Origin: Sinomonas sp. R1AF57
Lineage (GTDB): Bacteria; Actinomycetota; Actinomycetes; Actinomycetales; Micrococcaceae
Direction of reading: 5' to 3'
Length of the DNA stretch: 64,000 nt
Assembly (NCBI RefSeq): GCF_002224485.1
Contig: NZ_CP022463.1
Coordinates: 2,186,990-2,250,989, forward strand
The first letter of the stretch is position 1. Each line of letters starts with the position of its first letter. Under the pieces are notes generated by a model that had not been told where the DNA came from, made no database searches, and worked only from the letters and a program-made list of their open reading frames with translations. Shown here piece after piece: positions 29,708 through 41,123 of this stretch. The position numbers and the translations under genes are program-made.

Positions 29708-30415
29708 ATGACATCACTCGCCGTCGTCGCCGGCTCAGCCGCGCTGGACGAGAAGACAGCACCTGACTCTCCCGGACGCGCTGGTCCGTCGGCGCCCCGC
29801 CGCTCCTCGGATGCCGAAGCCGGGGACCCTGCCGCCGTGGTGGTCCACGTCGTCCCGGACGGACCGCGCACCGCTGACGTCCTCCGCTTCCACAGGCCGC
29901 GGCGGGAGCGGTCGGCGACGCCGGGACCAGACGTCCGGACCTCCGGGAACACGGCGCTGGCCCCCGAGCAGGCGGAGCGCCAGAGGCCACCTGCGAGAGC
30001 GCTGCGCGCAGTGGCCCAGCCTGACGAGGCCGGAGAAGTGCGACACCTCGCCGCCTCGATCACCAGGGCCATCATGGAAGTCCTCGCGGGGGTGCGCCCG
30101 CTGCAGCAGCTTGTGCCGTGGCTCCACAGGGACCTGCTGGCGCCCATCGAGTTGCGCAGTGCCCTGTCGCGTCCCCGGCCGGCCCCAGGCCCGCGACAGG
30201 GACGCGACAGGGACGCCGCCCGGACAATCCCACCGAAGCTCGCCTTGGCACACCGCGCGGTGTCCGTGCGCTCTGTGCACGCGGCCCGGGTGGCGCCGGG
30301 GATCTACGAGGTCGCGGTCGTCGTGGTCGACGCCCTCCGCTGCAGGGCGGTTGCGCTGCGCCTCGAGTCGGGCGACGGGGCCGGGTGGCAGGTCACCGCG
30401 CTCGAGATCGGCTGA
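29708..30415 (+). CDS. Rv3235-family protein
   Basis: 235 residues: a low-complexity N-terminal half, a helical segment ASITRAIMEVLAGVRPLQQLVPWLHRDLLAPIELR, and a compact C-terminal beta-sheet region VSVRSVHAARVAPGIYEVAVVVVDALRCRAVALRLE. The two latter blocks define the Rv3235 family, conserved in actinobacteria beside secA. Function is unknown; the fold around the helical motif is shared with a putative SecA-proximal accessory, but that is only positional. AAAGGA precedes the ATG. It follows the LysM gene in the same direction and ends at the shared terminator with secA. Confidence 0.85.
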   Translation: MTSLAVVAGSAALDEKTAPDSPGRAGPSAPRRSSDAEAGDPAAVVVHVVPDGPRTADVLRFHRPRRERSATPGPDVRTSGNTALAPEQAERQRPPARALRAVAQPDEAGEVRHLAASITRAIMEVLAGVRPLQQLVPWLHRDLLAPIELRSALSRPRPAPGPRQGRDRDAARTIPPKLALAHRAVSVRSVHAARVAPGIYEVAVVVVDALRCRAVALRLESGDGAGWQVTALEIG

Positions 30416-30458
30416 GACGGGCCCCAGTCGCCACTTCGCGCTATTCGGCCAGCCAACG

Positions 30459-30502
30459 ACGACGCCGGCCCTCCCCCACTGAAGGGGGAGGGCCGGCGTC
30501 GT
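30459..30502. terminator. Bidirectional terminator between Rv3235-family gene and secA
   Basis: Arms 30459-30477 and 30484-30502 are perfect 19-base complements with loop actgaa. The stem begins ACGACGCCGG, the clamp shared with other terminators in the window. Confidence 0.85.
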
Positions 30503-30521
30503 GCGTCTGCGCAGCGGCCCG

Positions 30522-33245
<2,724 letters not shown>

Positions 33246-33305
33246 GTGGCGTTCGCTCCCTTGTCAATGGCGTGGGCCGCAGCACGCGCGCGCTGCGGGC
33301 GGGCA

Positions 33306-34598
33306 TCAGTCTACGTCAGACACGTATGGGACGGCTTGAGGGTTCCGGGCCGGCAGCGGGGATGCCGCCCCGGGCGTTCCTCGTCCGAGACGGCCGGGGA
33401 GCTCCCGCCGCAGCGCGGGGGCGAGGCTGCCGCTGTCGGCGACCCGGACGTCGTCGAGCCCGAGCCAGTCCGCGAGGAGCGCCAGTTCCGCGGCGAGTTC
33501 CACGGCGGTGTCCGGCGGGGCTCCGGGCTCGCCATGGGCGGCGTGCACGATGAGCGTCCGGCCGACGCGGTCTGCCTTGAGGTCGACCCGGGCCACCACC
33601 GCGTCGCGGAGGAGGAAGGGCAGGACGTAGTAGCCGTACTCGCGCCGGGCGGCCGGTGTGTAGATCTCGAGCCGGTACCGGAAGCCGAAGAGCTCCTCGA
33701 GGCGCCGACGCTCGAAGACGAGCGAGTCGAAGGGGCTCAGCAGGGCCCGGCCCTGCGCCGTGCGCGGGACCCTGCGCTGCGGATCGCGATAGACCGGCCC
33801 GGGCCATCCCGGCACGTCGACCGGTTCCGCTTCCCCCGAGACGACAAGCCGCTCGAGCGCACGGCCGGTGTCGCGGTGCGGCAGGCGGAAGTAGTCGGCG
33901 AAGCATCGGACGGTCCCGATCCCGTGCGCTGCCACGGCTGCGCGCGTCAGTTGCAGGATCGCGGCGTCCCGGGACAGCGCGGGATCCCGGGCGAGGCCGG
34001 GCGGCAGGACTGCCTCCATGAGCGCATACCTGCGCTCGAACGACGGCGAGCGGCCGGCTGAGCCGAGGATCCCCTCCTCGAAGAGGTGGCTGGCGACGCG
34101 CTGGACGGCGTTCCAGTTCCATCCCCAGCTGTCGGTCCGGCGCTCCTCGACGTGGCCGAGCCGTTCGGTGAGCTGGGACGCGGTCAGGGGCCGGCTCGAG
34201 GCGAGGACCGCGACGATGCGCTCGGCGAGGTCTGCGCGGGTCCCGCTGTCCATGCGGTGGGCACCCACCCAGGCGCGCCGCTGCCACAGCCGGAGGGCAT
34301 CGAAGTGCTCGGGCCGCACGAAGCTCGCCTCGTGCGCCCAGTACTCCACCATCCGGCGCGGACTGCGGGCGGAGAGCCGGTCCAGCGCGCCCCGGTCATA
34401 GGCGCCGAGCCTCGAGAAGAACGGCAGGTAGTGGCTCCGGACAAGGACGTTGACGGAGTCGATCTGGACGAGCTGCAGGCGCTCGAACACCGCCGTCAGG
34501 GACCTCGCCGAGGCCGGGGCTGCGGGACGGGGCCGGTGCAGGCCCTGGGCGGCGAGCGCAAGGCGGCGCGCCTGGGCAAGGCTGAGGGTTGCCGTCAT
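33306..34598 (-). CDS. HTH_42 DNA glycosylase, YcaQ/AlkX-like
   Basis: 430 residues of the winged-helix HTH_42 family. The catalytic QxD motif is present as Gln45-Ile-Asp47 in LQLVQIDSVNVLVRSHY, as in E. coli YcaQ, which unhooks DNA inter-strand crosslinks; AlkX and azinomycin-resistance enzymes of Streptomyces belong here. Other family blocks are WAHEASFVRPEHFDALR, WGWNWNAVQRVASHLFEEG and LSPFDSLVFERRRLEELFGFRYRLEIY. It would excise bulky alkylated bases in the cytoplasm. ATG 34596-34598 is chosen as the first methionine fitting the family N-terminus. Located between hpf and secA; the insertion there is not known in mycobacteria, so this may be a lineage-specific addition. Confidence 0.85.
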   Translation of the reverse strand: MTATLSLAQARRLALAAQGLHRPRPAAPASARSLTAVFERLQLVQIDSVNVLVRSHYLPFFSRLGAYDRGALDRLSARSPRRMVEYWAHEASFVRPEHFDALRLWQRRAWVGAHRMDSGTRADLAERIVAVLASSRPLTASQLTERLGHVEERRTDSWGWNWNAVQRVASHLFEEGILGSAGRSPSFERRYALMEAVLPPGLARDPALSRDAAILQLTRAAVAAHGIGTVRCFADYFRLPHRDTGRALERLVVSGEAEPVDVPGWPGPVYRDPQRRVPRTAQGRALLSPFDSLVFERRRLEELFGFRYRLEIYTPAARREYGYYVLPFLLRDAVVARVDLKADRVGRTLIVHAAHGEPGAPPDTAVELAAELALLADWLGLDDVRVADSGSLAPALRRELPGRLGRGTPGAASPLPARNPQAVPYVSDVD

Positions 34599-34628
34599 GC
34601 GCCCTCGCCTCCGGGAGGCCCGCACGCC

Positions 34629-34660
34629 GCAGCGGCGGCCCCAGACGGGACCGCCGCTGC
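34629..34660 (-). terminator. Hairpin after hpf
   Basis: Arms 34629-34638 and 34651-34660 form a ten-base perfect stem with a 12-base loop, about 23 bases past the hpf stop. A weak terminator or attenuator between hpf and the glycosylase gene. Confidence 0.45.
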
Positions 34661-34682
34661 TGTTGACGCGCCAGACGGGGTG

Positions 34683-35420
34683 TCAGGAGACAACGGCGCC
34701 CTGGTCGTCCGAACGGTAGGCGAGGATCTTCTCCTCGACGGTGGTCTGGCCCGGCTCGCACGCCCGGTCCAGGCTGATGACGCCGTAGGTCCAGCCGCGG
34801 CGGCGGTACACGACGGAGGGCGTGTTCGTGTCCGCGTCGATGAAGAGGTAGAAGTCGTGTCCCACGAGCTCCATGTTGTCAACTGCGTCATCGAGGGTGA
34901 GCGTCGCGGCGGGGAAGACCTTCCGGCGGATCAGCACGGGGGAGTCGCCGGCGGGGATGTCGTTCTCGACCTCGTACGGCGACTGCTCCTCGCCGGAATC
35001 GGCGGACGTGCCAGTGGCGCTCTCGAGCGCGTGCTCAGCGTAGATCGGCTGGCTGCTGCTCACCACGGGAAGGGCCGCCGTGGCGGCGCTGACACCCACA
35101 GGCGTGTGCTTTCCGTGGTGTACCTTCCGCCTGTCCTTGACCCGCCGCAGCCGTTCGAGGAGCTTGCCGTAGGCGAGGTCGAACGCAGCGAACTTGTCCG
35201 GCGCCGTTGCCTCGGCGCGGATCACGGGACCGCGTCCGGTGACCGTGAGCTCGACGGTGAGCTGGTCGCCTCCCGAACGGGCGCCATTCTGCTTGGAGCA
35301 CTTGGCGTCGACGCGCTGGACCTTGTCTGCGAGGGTTCCGATCTTCTCGATCTTCTCGCTCGCGTACTCACGGAAACGATCAGAAACCGTCAGGTTGCGT
35401 CCGCTGATGTTGAACTCCAT
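34683..35420 (-). CDS. hpf: Long ribosome hibernation promoting factor
   Basis: 245 residues with the two-part layout of long HPF: an N-terminal ribosome-binding domain MEFNISGRNLTVSDRFREYASEKI with the KCSKQNGAR/EATAPDKFAAFDLAYGKLLERLRRVKDRR core, an acidic linker, and a C-terminal dimerisation domain (VLIRRKVFPAATLTLDDAVDNMELVGHDFYLFIDADTNTPSVVYRRRG). It binds the 30S decoding centre and dimerises ribosomes into 100S particles in stationary phase. ATG 35418-35420 is preceded by GGAGGG. The gene is the Rv3241c equivalent by position, between comF and secA. Confidence 0.95.
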   Translation of the reverse strand: MEFNISGRNLTVSDRFREYASEKIEKIGTLADKVQRVDAKCSKQNGARSGGDQLTVELTVTGRGPVIRAEATAPDKFAAFDLAYGKLLERLRRVKDRRKVHHGKHTPVGVSAATAALPVVSSSQPIYAEHALESATGTSADSGEEQSPYEVENDIPAGDSPVLIRRKVFPAATLTLDDAVDNMELVGHDFYLFIDADTNTPSVVYRRRGWTYGVISLDRACEPGQTTVEEKILAYRSDDQGAVVS

Positions 35421-35566
35421 GGTGCCCTCCAAATTTCCGAGTTCAGCCCGATATCGGCACCGCAAGGCTCGTGCTGTGACAGTCGAGCCCCTTTCCTGAG
35501 CCGCTATCGACGGGTCCTTCTGGCTACGGGACCCACTACAGACGTTAGTGGATCGTCACCTTTTAT

Positions 35567-36538
35567 TCATCCTCCATTGGTCCCGTCCCGCCCCTGTCCG
35601 CTGGGAGCGTAGCTGCGCGAGCCCGCCGTCGGCTCCCGCAGGGGGACGTAGGCGAGCGTGGCTGCGCCGAGGACGACGGCGCCCGCGGCCTCGAGCGCGC
35701 GGGCCGCCTCCCTCAGGGTCGCCCCGGTCGTCAGGACGTCGTCGACGAGGACGCACGGGCGTCCCCGGACGCGCGCGAGCCCCGTCCGCCCCGGGACCCT
35801 GACCCGCGCCCTGGCCTCGAGCGACTCGGCCGCGCGCCGGCGCCTCTGGCCCTTCCCCAGCCCCTTCTGCGAGCCGTCCCCGAACCCGGCGGCCGAGCGG
35901 GCCGCGCGGAGCAGCGCCGAGTGCAGCGGGACCCGCCGCTGCCTCAGGGCAGGCACCCAGACCGCGCCGGGAGGCAGGCGGCCCTCGCGCCGCGCCCTGC
36001 GGCCCAGGAGCGCGAGCGGGTCGAAGCCCCGGCGCAGGAATGCCGCCGTACTCGTCGGAACGGGCACGAGCCACACCGCGACGCCCTGGGTGCCGACCGC
36101 GGCCCGGACTGCCCGGGCGAGCCCTGCCGCGAGCTCGCGTTCGAGCGTCCGGCTCCCGTGCCGCTTGAAGTCGAGCAGTGCCAGCGAGAGCTCGTTGCGG
36201 TAGGGCCCAGCCGCGACAGCGGGGAGCAGGACGGTCCCATCGGCCTCGATGAGTGCCGCCGCGTGGGCCTCGACCCGGGCCGGACGCGCCGTGATCGAGC
36301 GCAGCCGGCGTGCGCAGCGCCCGCAGAGTGTGCTGTCCGGAGCGCCGCACGAGACGCAGTCGACGGGGACGACGAGCCCGAGCAGCTCGCGCGCCGCGGC
36401 GGCAGCGCAGGCGGCCAGCCGCAGGAGCCGGCCGTGGGGCGCAGCAGCGTGGCGTGAGGGGCCGTGCGGCTCGGGCGTCGATGGCGGTCCCGCGCCCACG
36501 GCGGGGCGGCGGCGGGAGGAGGCTCCGTCGTCGTGCAT
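35567..36538 (-). CDS. comF: ComF-family phosphoribosyltransferase
   Basis: 323 residues. An N-terminal zinc knuckle (Cys61, Cys64, Cys72, Cys75 in CVSCGAPDSTLCGRC) is followed by a PRTase fold whose PRPP loop is VLVDDVLTTGATL. ComF proteins are linked to uptake of transforming DNA in Bacillus and naturally competent bacteria, but actinobacterial members are often orphan. The 60-residue Arg/Pro-rich N-terminus is unusual and the ATG at 36536-36538 has only a weak site; GTG 36572-36574 extends it by 12 residues. It follows lpqB by 63 bases, in the same order as M. tuberculosis Rv3242c, and precedes hpf. Confidence 0.85.
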   Translation of the reverse strand: MHDDGASSRRRPAVGAGPPSTPEPHGPSRHAAAPHGRLLRLAACAAAAARELLGLVVPVDCVSCGAPDSTLCGRCARRLRSITARPARVEAHAAALIEADGTVLLPAVAAGPYRNELSLALLDFKRHGSRTLERELAAGLARAVRAAVGTQGVAVWLVPVPTSTAAFLRRGFDPLALLGRRARREGRLPPGAVWVPALRQRRVPLHSALLRAARSAAGFGDGSQKGLGKGQRRRRAAESLEARARVRVPGRTGLARVRGRPCVLVDDVLTTGATLREAARALEAAGAVVLGAATLAYVPLREPTAGSRSYAPSGQGRDGTNGG

Positions 36539-36601
36539 CCCACCAGCGTTGCGCGGCCGCGCCGCGCCCGCCACGTGGCGGCCGTGTATGTGGACAGCGC
36601 G

Positions 36602-38323
36602 TCAGCCGGCGAAGGCGGGGTACTCGACTCCCTTGCCGTGCTCGGTCCAGGCGGTGCGCACGAGCTGGAACACGCCGGCAGGCGTCTGCGCGTAGATGGC
36701 CTGCTCGCCGTTCCCGGCACTGATCGAGTGGATCCCGGCCAGCGGCGGCAGCTGGCGCGGCTCGCCCCCGCGCAGTGACACGATCTCGGGTGCCACCGGT
36801 TCGGTGGAGGCGAGGCCCGAGACCAGGAGCGTCAGCTCGTCGACCCAGGCCACACGGCGGGCGCCCGCGTCCGCCGTCGGGAGCGTGACGGGATCCGCGA
36901 GCTCCCGCGGCACGCCGTCCGGGCCGCGCACGATCCCCGCAAGCTGGAGGACGGCCTTGCCGTCCCGCGAGGACAGCACCGCGACCCGCGCGCCGTCGCG
37001 CGAGACCCGCAGGTCCTCGACCGTCCGGCCCGCGAGCCAGCGCGGGGCGATGGCGACGTGCGGCACGTCCGCTCCCTCGGCGACCCCCACGGGCCGGTAG
37101 GCCACCACCTCCGTTGCCCCGGTGGCACCGGGCCCGGCGGTCCAGACCCAGTCGGTGGGAGAGACGGAGGGCGGCGACAGCCTCGTCCGGGATTCGAGGA
37201 GGCGCGCCGGCTGGTTGGGCACCGCGGAGTACAGCGCCGGGCCGTCGCCGAGGAACGCGTAGACCTGCTGGGACTGGGCCGCTGCCGGCTCGCGGGGGTT
37301 GAACTGGGCGACACTGCGGAGCCCGTCGATGCGGGCCGCCTGCTGGTCGGCGTACCGCACGAGCTCGCCGCCGGCCACGGCGACCTGCCACGTGGGCACC
37401 TGGGGGTCGACGGTGGGCTGGGGGATGTTCCCGCCGGTGGTCGGGTCCTCGAGCGCGACCTCGCTCTGGTTCGAGCGCAGCGTCACCCCAACTACCGAGC
37501 TGATGCCCGAGAAGGTGCGCACGAGCTGGGCGTGCATCCGCTGGCGGTCCGTGAACGAGGCGTCGCGGACCTCCGAGGTGAGGTCCACCTGGGCGGTGTT
37601 GTCGACGATCGGCACGGACTCGCGCTCGAGCCGCACCCCCTGGGGGAAGGACGTCGCGACGGCGGACCGCAGGTACGGGGCCGGCCCCGCGATGAGGGCG
37701 CTCACGAGGGACTTCGCCACGCCGGAGTTGTCGATGAACCACCGCACGTCCGGGACGAGCGTGCTGAAGCCCGGGTCGAAGAAGTACAGCGGGAAGGACT
37801 TGTACAGGACCTTGAAGGTCTCCTCGGGGATGGCGGTGCCGTCGGGGAGCTTGGACAGCCGCCACTGGCCGTCCACCGACGAGACGGTCACGTCGAGGTG
37901 CTCCTTGGTGCCGGGCGGGAAGGGAGTCGAGATCCCCTGCGAGTCGACCGAGTAGGCGAGGTCCATCTCGTAGCTGTACTCGTTCTCGCGTCCGGTGGGC
38001 ACGACGGCCGCGCTGCCCCGGTAGACCAGCGTCCGCTGGCTCGGCTTCCAGGTGACGGCCTGTGCGGGGGCGAGGAACTGCCGCGCGACCGTGAAGTCGT
38101 TCTGGTAGCCGCTTCCGGCGTTGAAGAAGCCTTCGATGACGGACTGCGGGCTCGCGCCGTCGCGGGGCCCGGGCGGGATGTACTGGGGGGCGTTGCCCCT
38201 CGTCGTCGCGCTGTCGCGGCTCTTCCCCACGGATCCCGTGATCGGCATCTGCGCGCACCCCGCCAGCGCCCCGAGGCACAGCACGACGGCGAGCACGGCC
38301 CACCGCAGCCAGCGGCGCGTCAC
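36602..38323 (-). CDS. lpqB: Lipoprotein LpqB
   Basis: 573 residues. The GTG start overlaps the mtrB stop by four bases (GTGA). A lipobox LAGC places the lipidated cysteine at residue 23, so it is anchored outside the membrane. A GerMN-like region (about 220-330) and a C-terminal beta-propeller follow. In mycobacteria LpqB binds the sensor domain of MtrB and tunes MtrA phosphorylation and cell division. The order mtrA-mtrB-lpqB is identical here. The codon frame stays open far into mtrB, but that part is a shadow of mtrB. Confidence 0.93.
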   Translation of the reverse strand: MTRRWLRWAVLAVVLCLGALAGCAQMPITGSVGKSRDSATTRGNAPQYIPPGPRDGASPQSVIEGFFNAGSGYQNDFTVARQFLAPAQAVTWKPSQRTLVYRGSAAVVPTGRENEYSYEMDLAYSVDSQGISTPFPPGTKEHLDVTVSSVDGQWRLSKLPDGTAIPEETFKVLYKSFPLYFFDPGFSTLVPDVRWFIDNSGVAKSLVSALIAGPAPYLRSAVATSFPQGVRLERESVPIVDNTAQVDLTSEVRDASFTDRQRMHAQLVRTFSGISSVVGVTLRSNQSEVALEDPTTGGNIPQPTVDPQVPTWQVAVAGGELVRYADQQAARIDGLRSVAQFNPREPAAAQSQQVYAFLGDGPALYSAVPNQPARLLESRTRLSPPSVSPTDWVWTAGPGATGATEVVAYRPVGVAEGADVPHVAIAPRWLAGRTVEDLRVSRDGARVAVLSSRDGKAVLQLAGIVRGPDGVPRELADPVTLPTADAGARRVAWVDELTLLVSGLASTEPVAPEIVSLRGGEPRQLPPLAGIHSISAGNGEQAIYAQTPAGVFQLVRTAWTEHGKGVEYPAFAG

Positions 38324-40260
38324 GGTGCCCCCGTCTCGGGCGACGGCGGGGCGGTGCGCGGGAACGCCTGCGGGCCCACGACGACGTCCCGGGTCGTGGT
38401 GCCCTCGACGAGGACCACGTCGCCGTCGGCCGGCGCCAGCGCGACGGGCGACTCGCTGATCGTCCCGTCCGCGCGCAGCGGGAGGGTGAGGCGGAAGCAG
38501 GACCCCTGGCCCTTGCTCCCCCAGGCCTGCAGCCACCCGTTGTGGAGCTTCACGTCTTCGGTGGCGATCGAGAGGCCGAGACCGGAACCGCCGGTGGTGC
38601 GGGCCCGTGCCGGGTCGGCCCGCCAGAACCGGTCGAACACCCGCGCGGCCTCGGAGGCAGCCATCCCGATGCCGTGGTCCCTCACGGCGACGCCAACCGC
38701 ATCGGCGTTGGCGGCGACGAACACCTCCACCGGGCGGCCCTCGCCGTGCTCGAGGGCGTTGTTCAGGAGGTTGCGCAGCACCCGCTCGATGCGGCGGTCG
38801 TCCATCTCGACAATGATGCTCGGGCTCCGCGTGTAGAGCTTGACCTCGGACCCGCACTCGGCGGCGATGGGGGCCGCCTTGTCGATGGCACTGCGCACGA
38901 GGGCGACCATGTCCCGCGGCTCTGCGTCGAGGACCGCCACGCCGGCGTCGAACCGGGAGATCTCGAGCAGGTCGTTCAGGAGCGCCTGGAAGCGCTCGAC
39001 CTGGTTGTAGAGCAGTTCGGCGGAGCGCTTGGTGATCGGGCTGAACTCGTCCCGCGCGTCGAACAGGACCTCGGCGGCCATGCGGACGGTCGTGAGCGGG
39101 GTCCGCAGCTCGTGGCTCACGTCTGAGACGAAGCGCTGCTGCATGTGGGACAGGTTGGCCAGCGCGGTGATCTGCTCCTGGAGGTTTGCGGCCATGTGGT
39201 TGAACGCCGCGCCGAGGCGCGCGACCTCGTCCTCGCCCTCCACCGCCATGCGCTCCTCGAGCTGCCCGGCGGCGAGCTTCTCGGACACGGCCGCGGCGTG
39301 GCTCACGGGCGAGACGACGCTGCGCGTCACGATCCAGGTGATGGCGCCGATGAGAAGGAGCAGGAACATGCCGCCGAACCACAGGACGTTCTGCATGTCG
39401 TCGAGCGTCTGCTGGGCGGAGACGATGTCGTACAGGAGGTACAGCTCGTAGACGGTCCCACCGAAGCTGACCTTGTTCCCGACCGCGATCGCGGGGTGCT
39501 CCCGGTTGTCCACGGTGAGCGGGATGGACTGCCAGTACTGCTCCTGCTGGGAGTGCTGGACGGCCTCGCGGAGGCTTGGGGGGATGTCGTTCTCGGTGCG
39601 CAGGTAGGACGCCCGCGAGTCGACCCAGCGGTTGCGCGGCTGGTCCTGGTTGGGAACGGCCAGGAAGACGTACTGGCGCGGGGTGCTGGACTCGCGGTCC
39701 TCGAGCTGGTCGAGCGTGTCGTTGACGAGCTTGAGCACGCTCTGCTGGTCGGTGACCTGCGCGCCGTCGAACGTCTCCTGGACCTGCTGCACCGCCTGGC
39801 GGGTCTGGTTCTCCGCCTGCGCGAGCCGCTCCTGGAACAGGTTGTTCGCGATCTGGTTCGAGAGGTAGGCGCCCACGGCCAGGAAGGAGACGAAGGTGAG
39901 GACGAGTGTGATGAGCACCGTGCGGAACTGCAGCGACCGCCGCCAGCGGCGCATGAAGCCGCCGCGGACGGCTGCGAGGGCGGGACCGATGCCCGCTGCC
40001 GTCCGGCCGAGCGCCCTGACGGCCCGCAGCGCGAGGATGCGCCCTCGGCGGGCGAGGATCCGTGCCCGGTCCTGGGGCCGCTCGCGGCGCACCCACCGGC
40101 GGGCAATGGCCAGTCCCAGACGGGCCCGGGCACGCAGCCGCGCAGCACGCTGCGCCCGGCCGGGGCGGTCGACGGCGCCGGGCAGGCTCGCGCCGCCGTC
40201 GTGCGTCCCGCCCTGGGGTGCCTCGTTCGACGGCGGCCTGCTGCGATGATCTGTGTCCAC
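38320..40260 (-). CDS. mtrB: Sensor histidine kinase MtrB
   Basis: 646 residues. Two membrane helices (about 113-133 and 292-311) flank an extracellular sensor of 160 residues; a HAMP linker follows, then the HisKA phosphorylation box SHELRTPL with His383, and an HATPase domain. It controls MtrA and with it cell division, peptidoglycan turnover and osmotic response. Before the first helix is a 110-residue cytoplasmic tail extremely rich in Arg (RERPQDRARILARRGR), longer than in M. tuberculosis MtrB. GTG start 40258-40260, 23 bases after the mtrA stop, without an obvious ribosome-binding site. Overlaps lpqB at the 3' end. Confidence 0.94.
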   Translation of the reverse strand: MDTDHRSRPPSNEAPQGGTHDGGASLPGAVDRPGRAQRAARLRARARLGLAIARRWVRRERPQDRARILARRGRILALRAVRALGRTAAGIGPALAAVRGGFMRRWRRSLQFRTVLITLVLTFVSFLAVGAYLSNQIANNLFQERLAQAENQTRQAVQQVQETFDGAQVTDQQSVLKLVNDTLDQLEDRESSTPRQYVFLAVPNQDQPRNRWVDSRASYLRTENDIPPSLREAVQHSQQEQYWQSIPLTVDNREHPAIAVGNKVSFGGTVYELYLLYDIVSAQQTLDDMQNVLWFGGMFLLLLIGAITWIVTRSVVSPVSHAAAVSEKLAAGQLEERMAVEGEDEVARLGAAFNHMAANLQEQITALANLSHMQQRFVSDVSHELRTPLTTVRMAAEVLFDARDEFSPITKRSAELLYNQVERFQALLNDLLEISRFDAGVAVLDAEPRDMVALVRSAIDKAAPIAAECGSEVKLYTRSPSIIVEMDDRRIERVLRNLLNNALEHGEGRPVEVFVAANADAVGVAVRDHGIGMAASEAARVFDRFWRADPARARTTGGSGLGLSIATEDVKLHNGWLQAWGSKGQGSCFRLTLPLRADGTISESPVALAPADGDVVLVEGTTTRDVVVGPQAFPRTAPPSPETGAP

Positions 40261-40283
40261 GCGGCCCTGCGGCTCCCGGCGGC

Positions 40284-40958
40284 CTATCCGCCGGCCTTGT
40301 ACCCGACCCCGCGGACCGTCAGGACGATCTCCGGGGCCTCGGGATCGCGCTCGATCTTCGAGCGGAGGCGCTGGACGTGCACATTCACCAGGCGGGTGTC
40401 GGCAGCGTGGCGGTAGCCCCAGACCTGCTCGAGCAGCAGCTCGCGCGTGAACACCTGCCAGGGCTTGCGGGCCAGGGCCACGAGGAGGTCGAACTCGAGG
40501 GGGGTCAGGGAGATGTGCTCATCGCCCCGCTTGACGGTGTGGCCCGCCACGTCGATGGAGACCTCGCCGATCCGCAGCGTTTCGGGAGCCTTCGTCTCGC
40601 CCGGGCGGAGGCGGGCGCGCACGCGCGCGACGAGCTCGGCGGGCTTGAAGGGTTTGGGGACGTAGTCGTCCGCACCCGACTCGAGGCCGCGCACCACGTC
40701 GGAGGTGTCGGACTTGGCCGTGAGCATGACGATCGGGACGTCCGACTCGGACCGGATCTGCCGGCACACCTCGATGCCGTCGAGGCCGGGGAGCATGAGG
40801 TCCAGGAGCACCAGGTCGGGGCGCTGGGCCCGGAACACGTCAAGGGCCTGCCCGCCGTCGGCGCAGAACACCGGCTCGAAGCCGTCGTTGCGCAGGACAA
40901 TGCCGATCATCTCGGCCAGGGCCTCGTCGTCGTCCACGACCAGAATGCGTGCCTTCAT
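40284..40958 (-). CDS. mtrA: Response regulator MtrA
   Basis: 224 residues: receiver domain with phospho-acceptor Asp53 (LVLLDLMLPGLDG) and acidic pocket VVDDDEA, linked to an OmpR-type winged helix (LTPLEFDLLVALARKPWQVFTRELLLEQVWGYRHAADTRLVNVHVQRLRSKIE). ATG 40956-40958 gives MKARILVVDDD; an in-frame GTG three codons earlier (VEGMKARIL) matches the annotated start of the mycobacterial protein, so either is possible. Partner of the kinase in the next gene. Upstream 155 bases carry the promoter region and are divergent to the ctaG-like gene. Essential regulator of cell-wall enzymes in relatives. Confidence 0.96.
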   Translation of the reverse strand: MKARILVVDDDEALAEMIGIVLRNDGFEPVFCADGGQALDVFRAQRPDLVLLDLMLPGLDGIEVCRQIRSESDVPIVMLTAKSDTSDVVRGLESGADDYVPKPFKPAELVARVRARLRPGETKAPETLRIGEVSIDVAGHTVKRGDEHISLTPLEFDLLVALARKPWQVFTRELLLEQVWGYRHAADTRLVNVHVQRLRSKIERDPEAPEIVLTVRGVGYKAGG

Positions 40959-41111
40959 GCCTTCCACTCTCCCCCACTCGACGTCCCGGGCCGGGCGTGC
41001 CGCGCCGGGTGTACACCGCCCTTCATTCTAGGCGCCGCGGCTGGGCGCCCGCCCCGGTCGCCCAGCGCGGGCCCCGCCTGGGAGTCCCAGCGGGGTCTCA
41101 GGCAGCGCCGC

Positions 41112-41117
41112 TAGTGT
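41112..41117 (+). promoter_or_regulatory. Leaderless -10 element (TAGTGT)
   Basis: TAGTGT ends six bases before the GTG at 41124; no ribosome-binding site precedes it. Confidence 0.6.
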
Positions 41118-41123
41118 TCGCGG

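Noticed and set aside
35533-35551. Inverted repeat CCACTA / TAGTGG upstream of hpf
   Set aside because: Arms are only six bases and the position fits neither a terminator stem nor a placed promoter; not convincing.
36602-40096. A continuous 1164-codon minus-strand frame
   Set aside because: Only the part up to 38323 is lpqB; the rest is a shadow of mtrB with Arg/Pro/Ala-rich composition and no domains.
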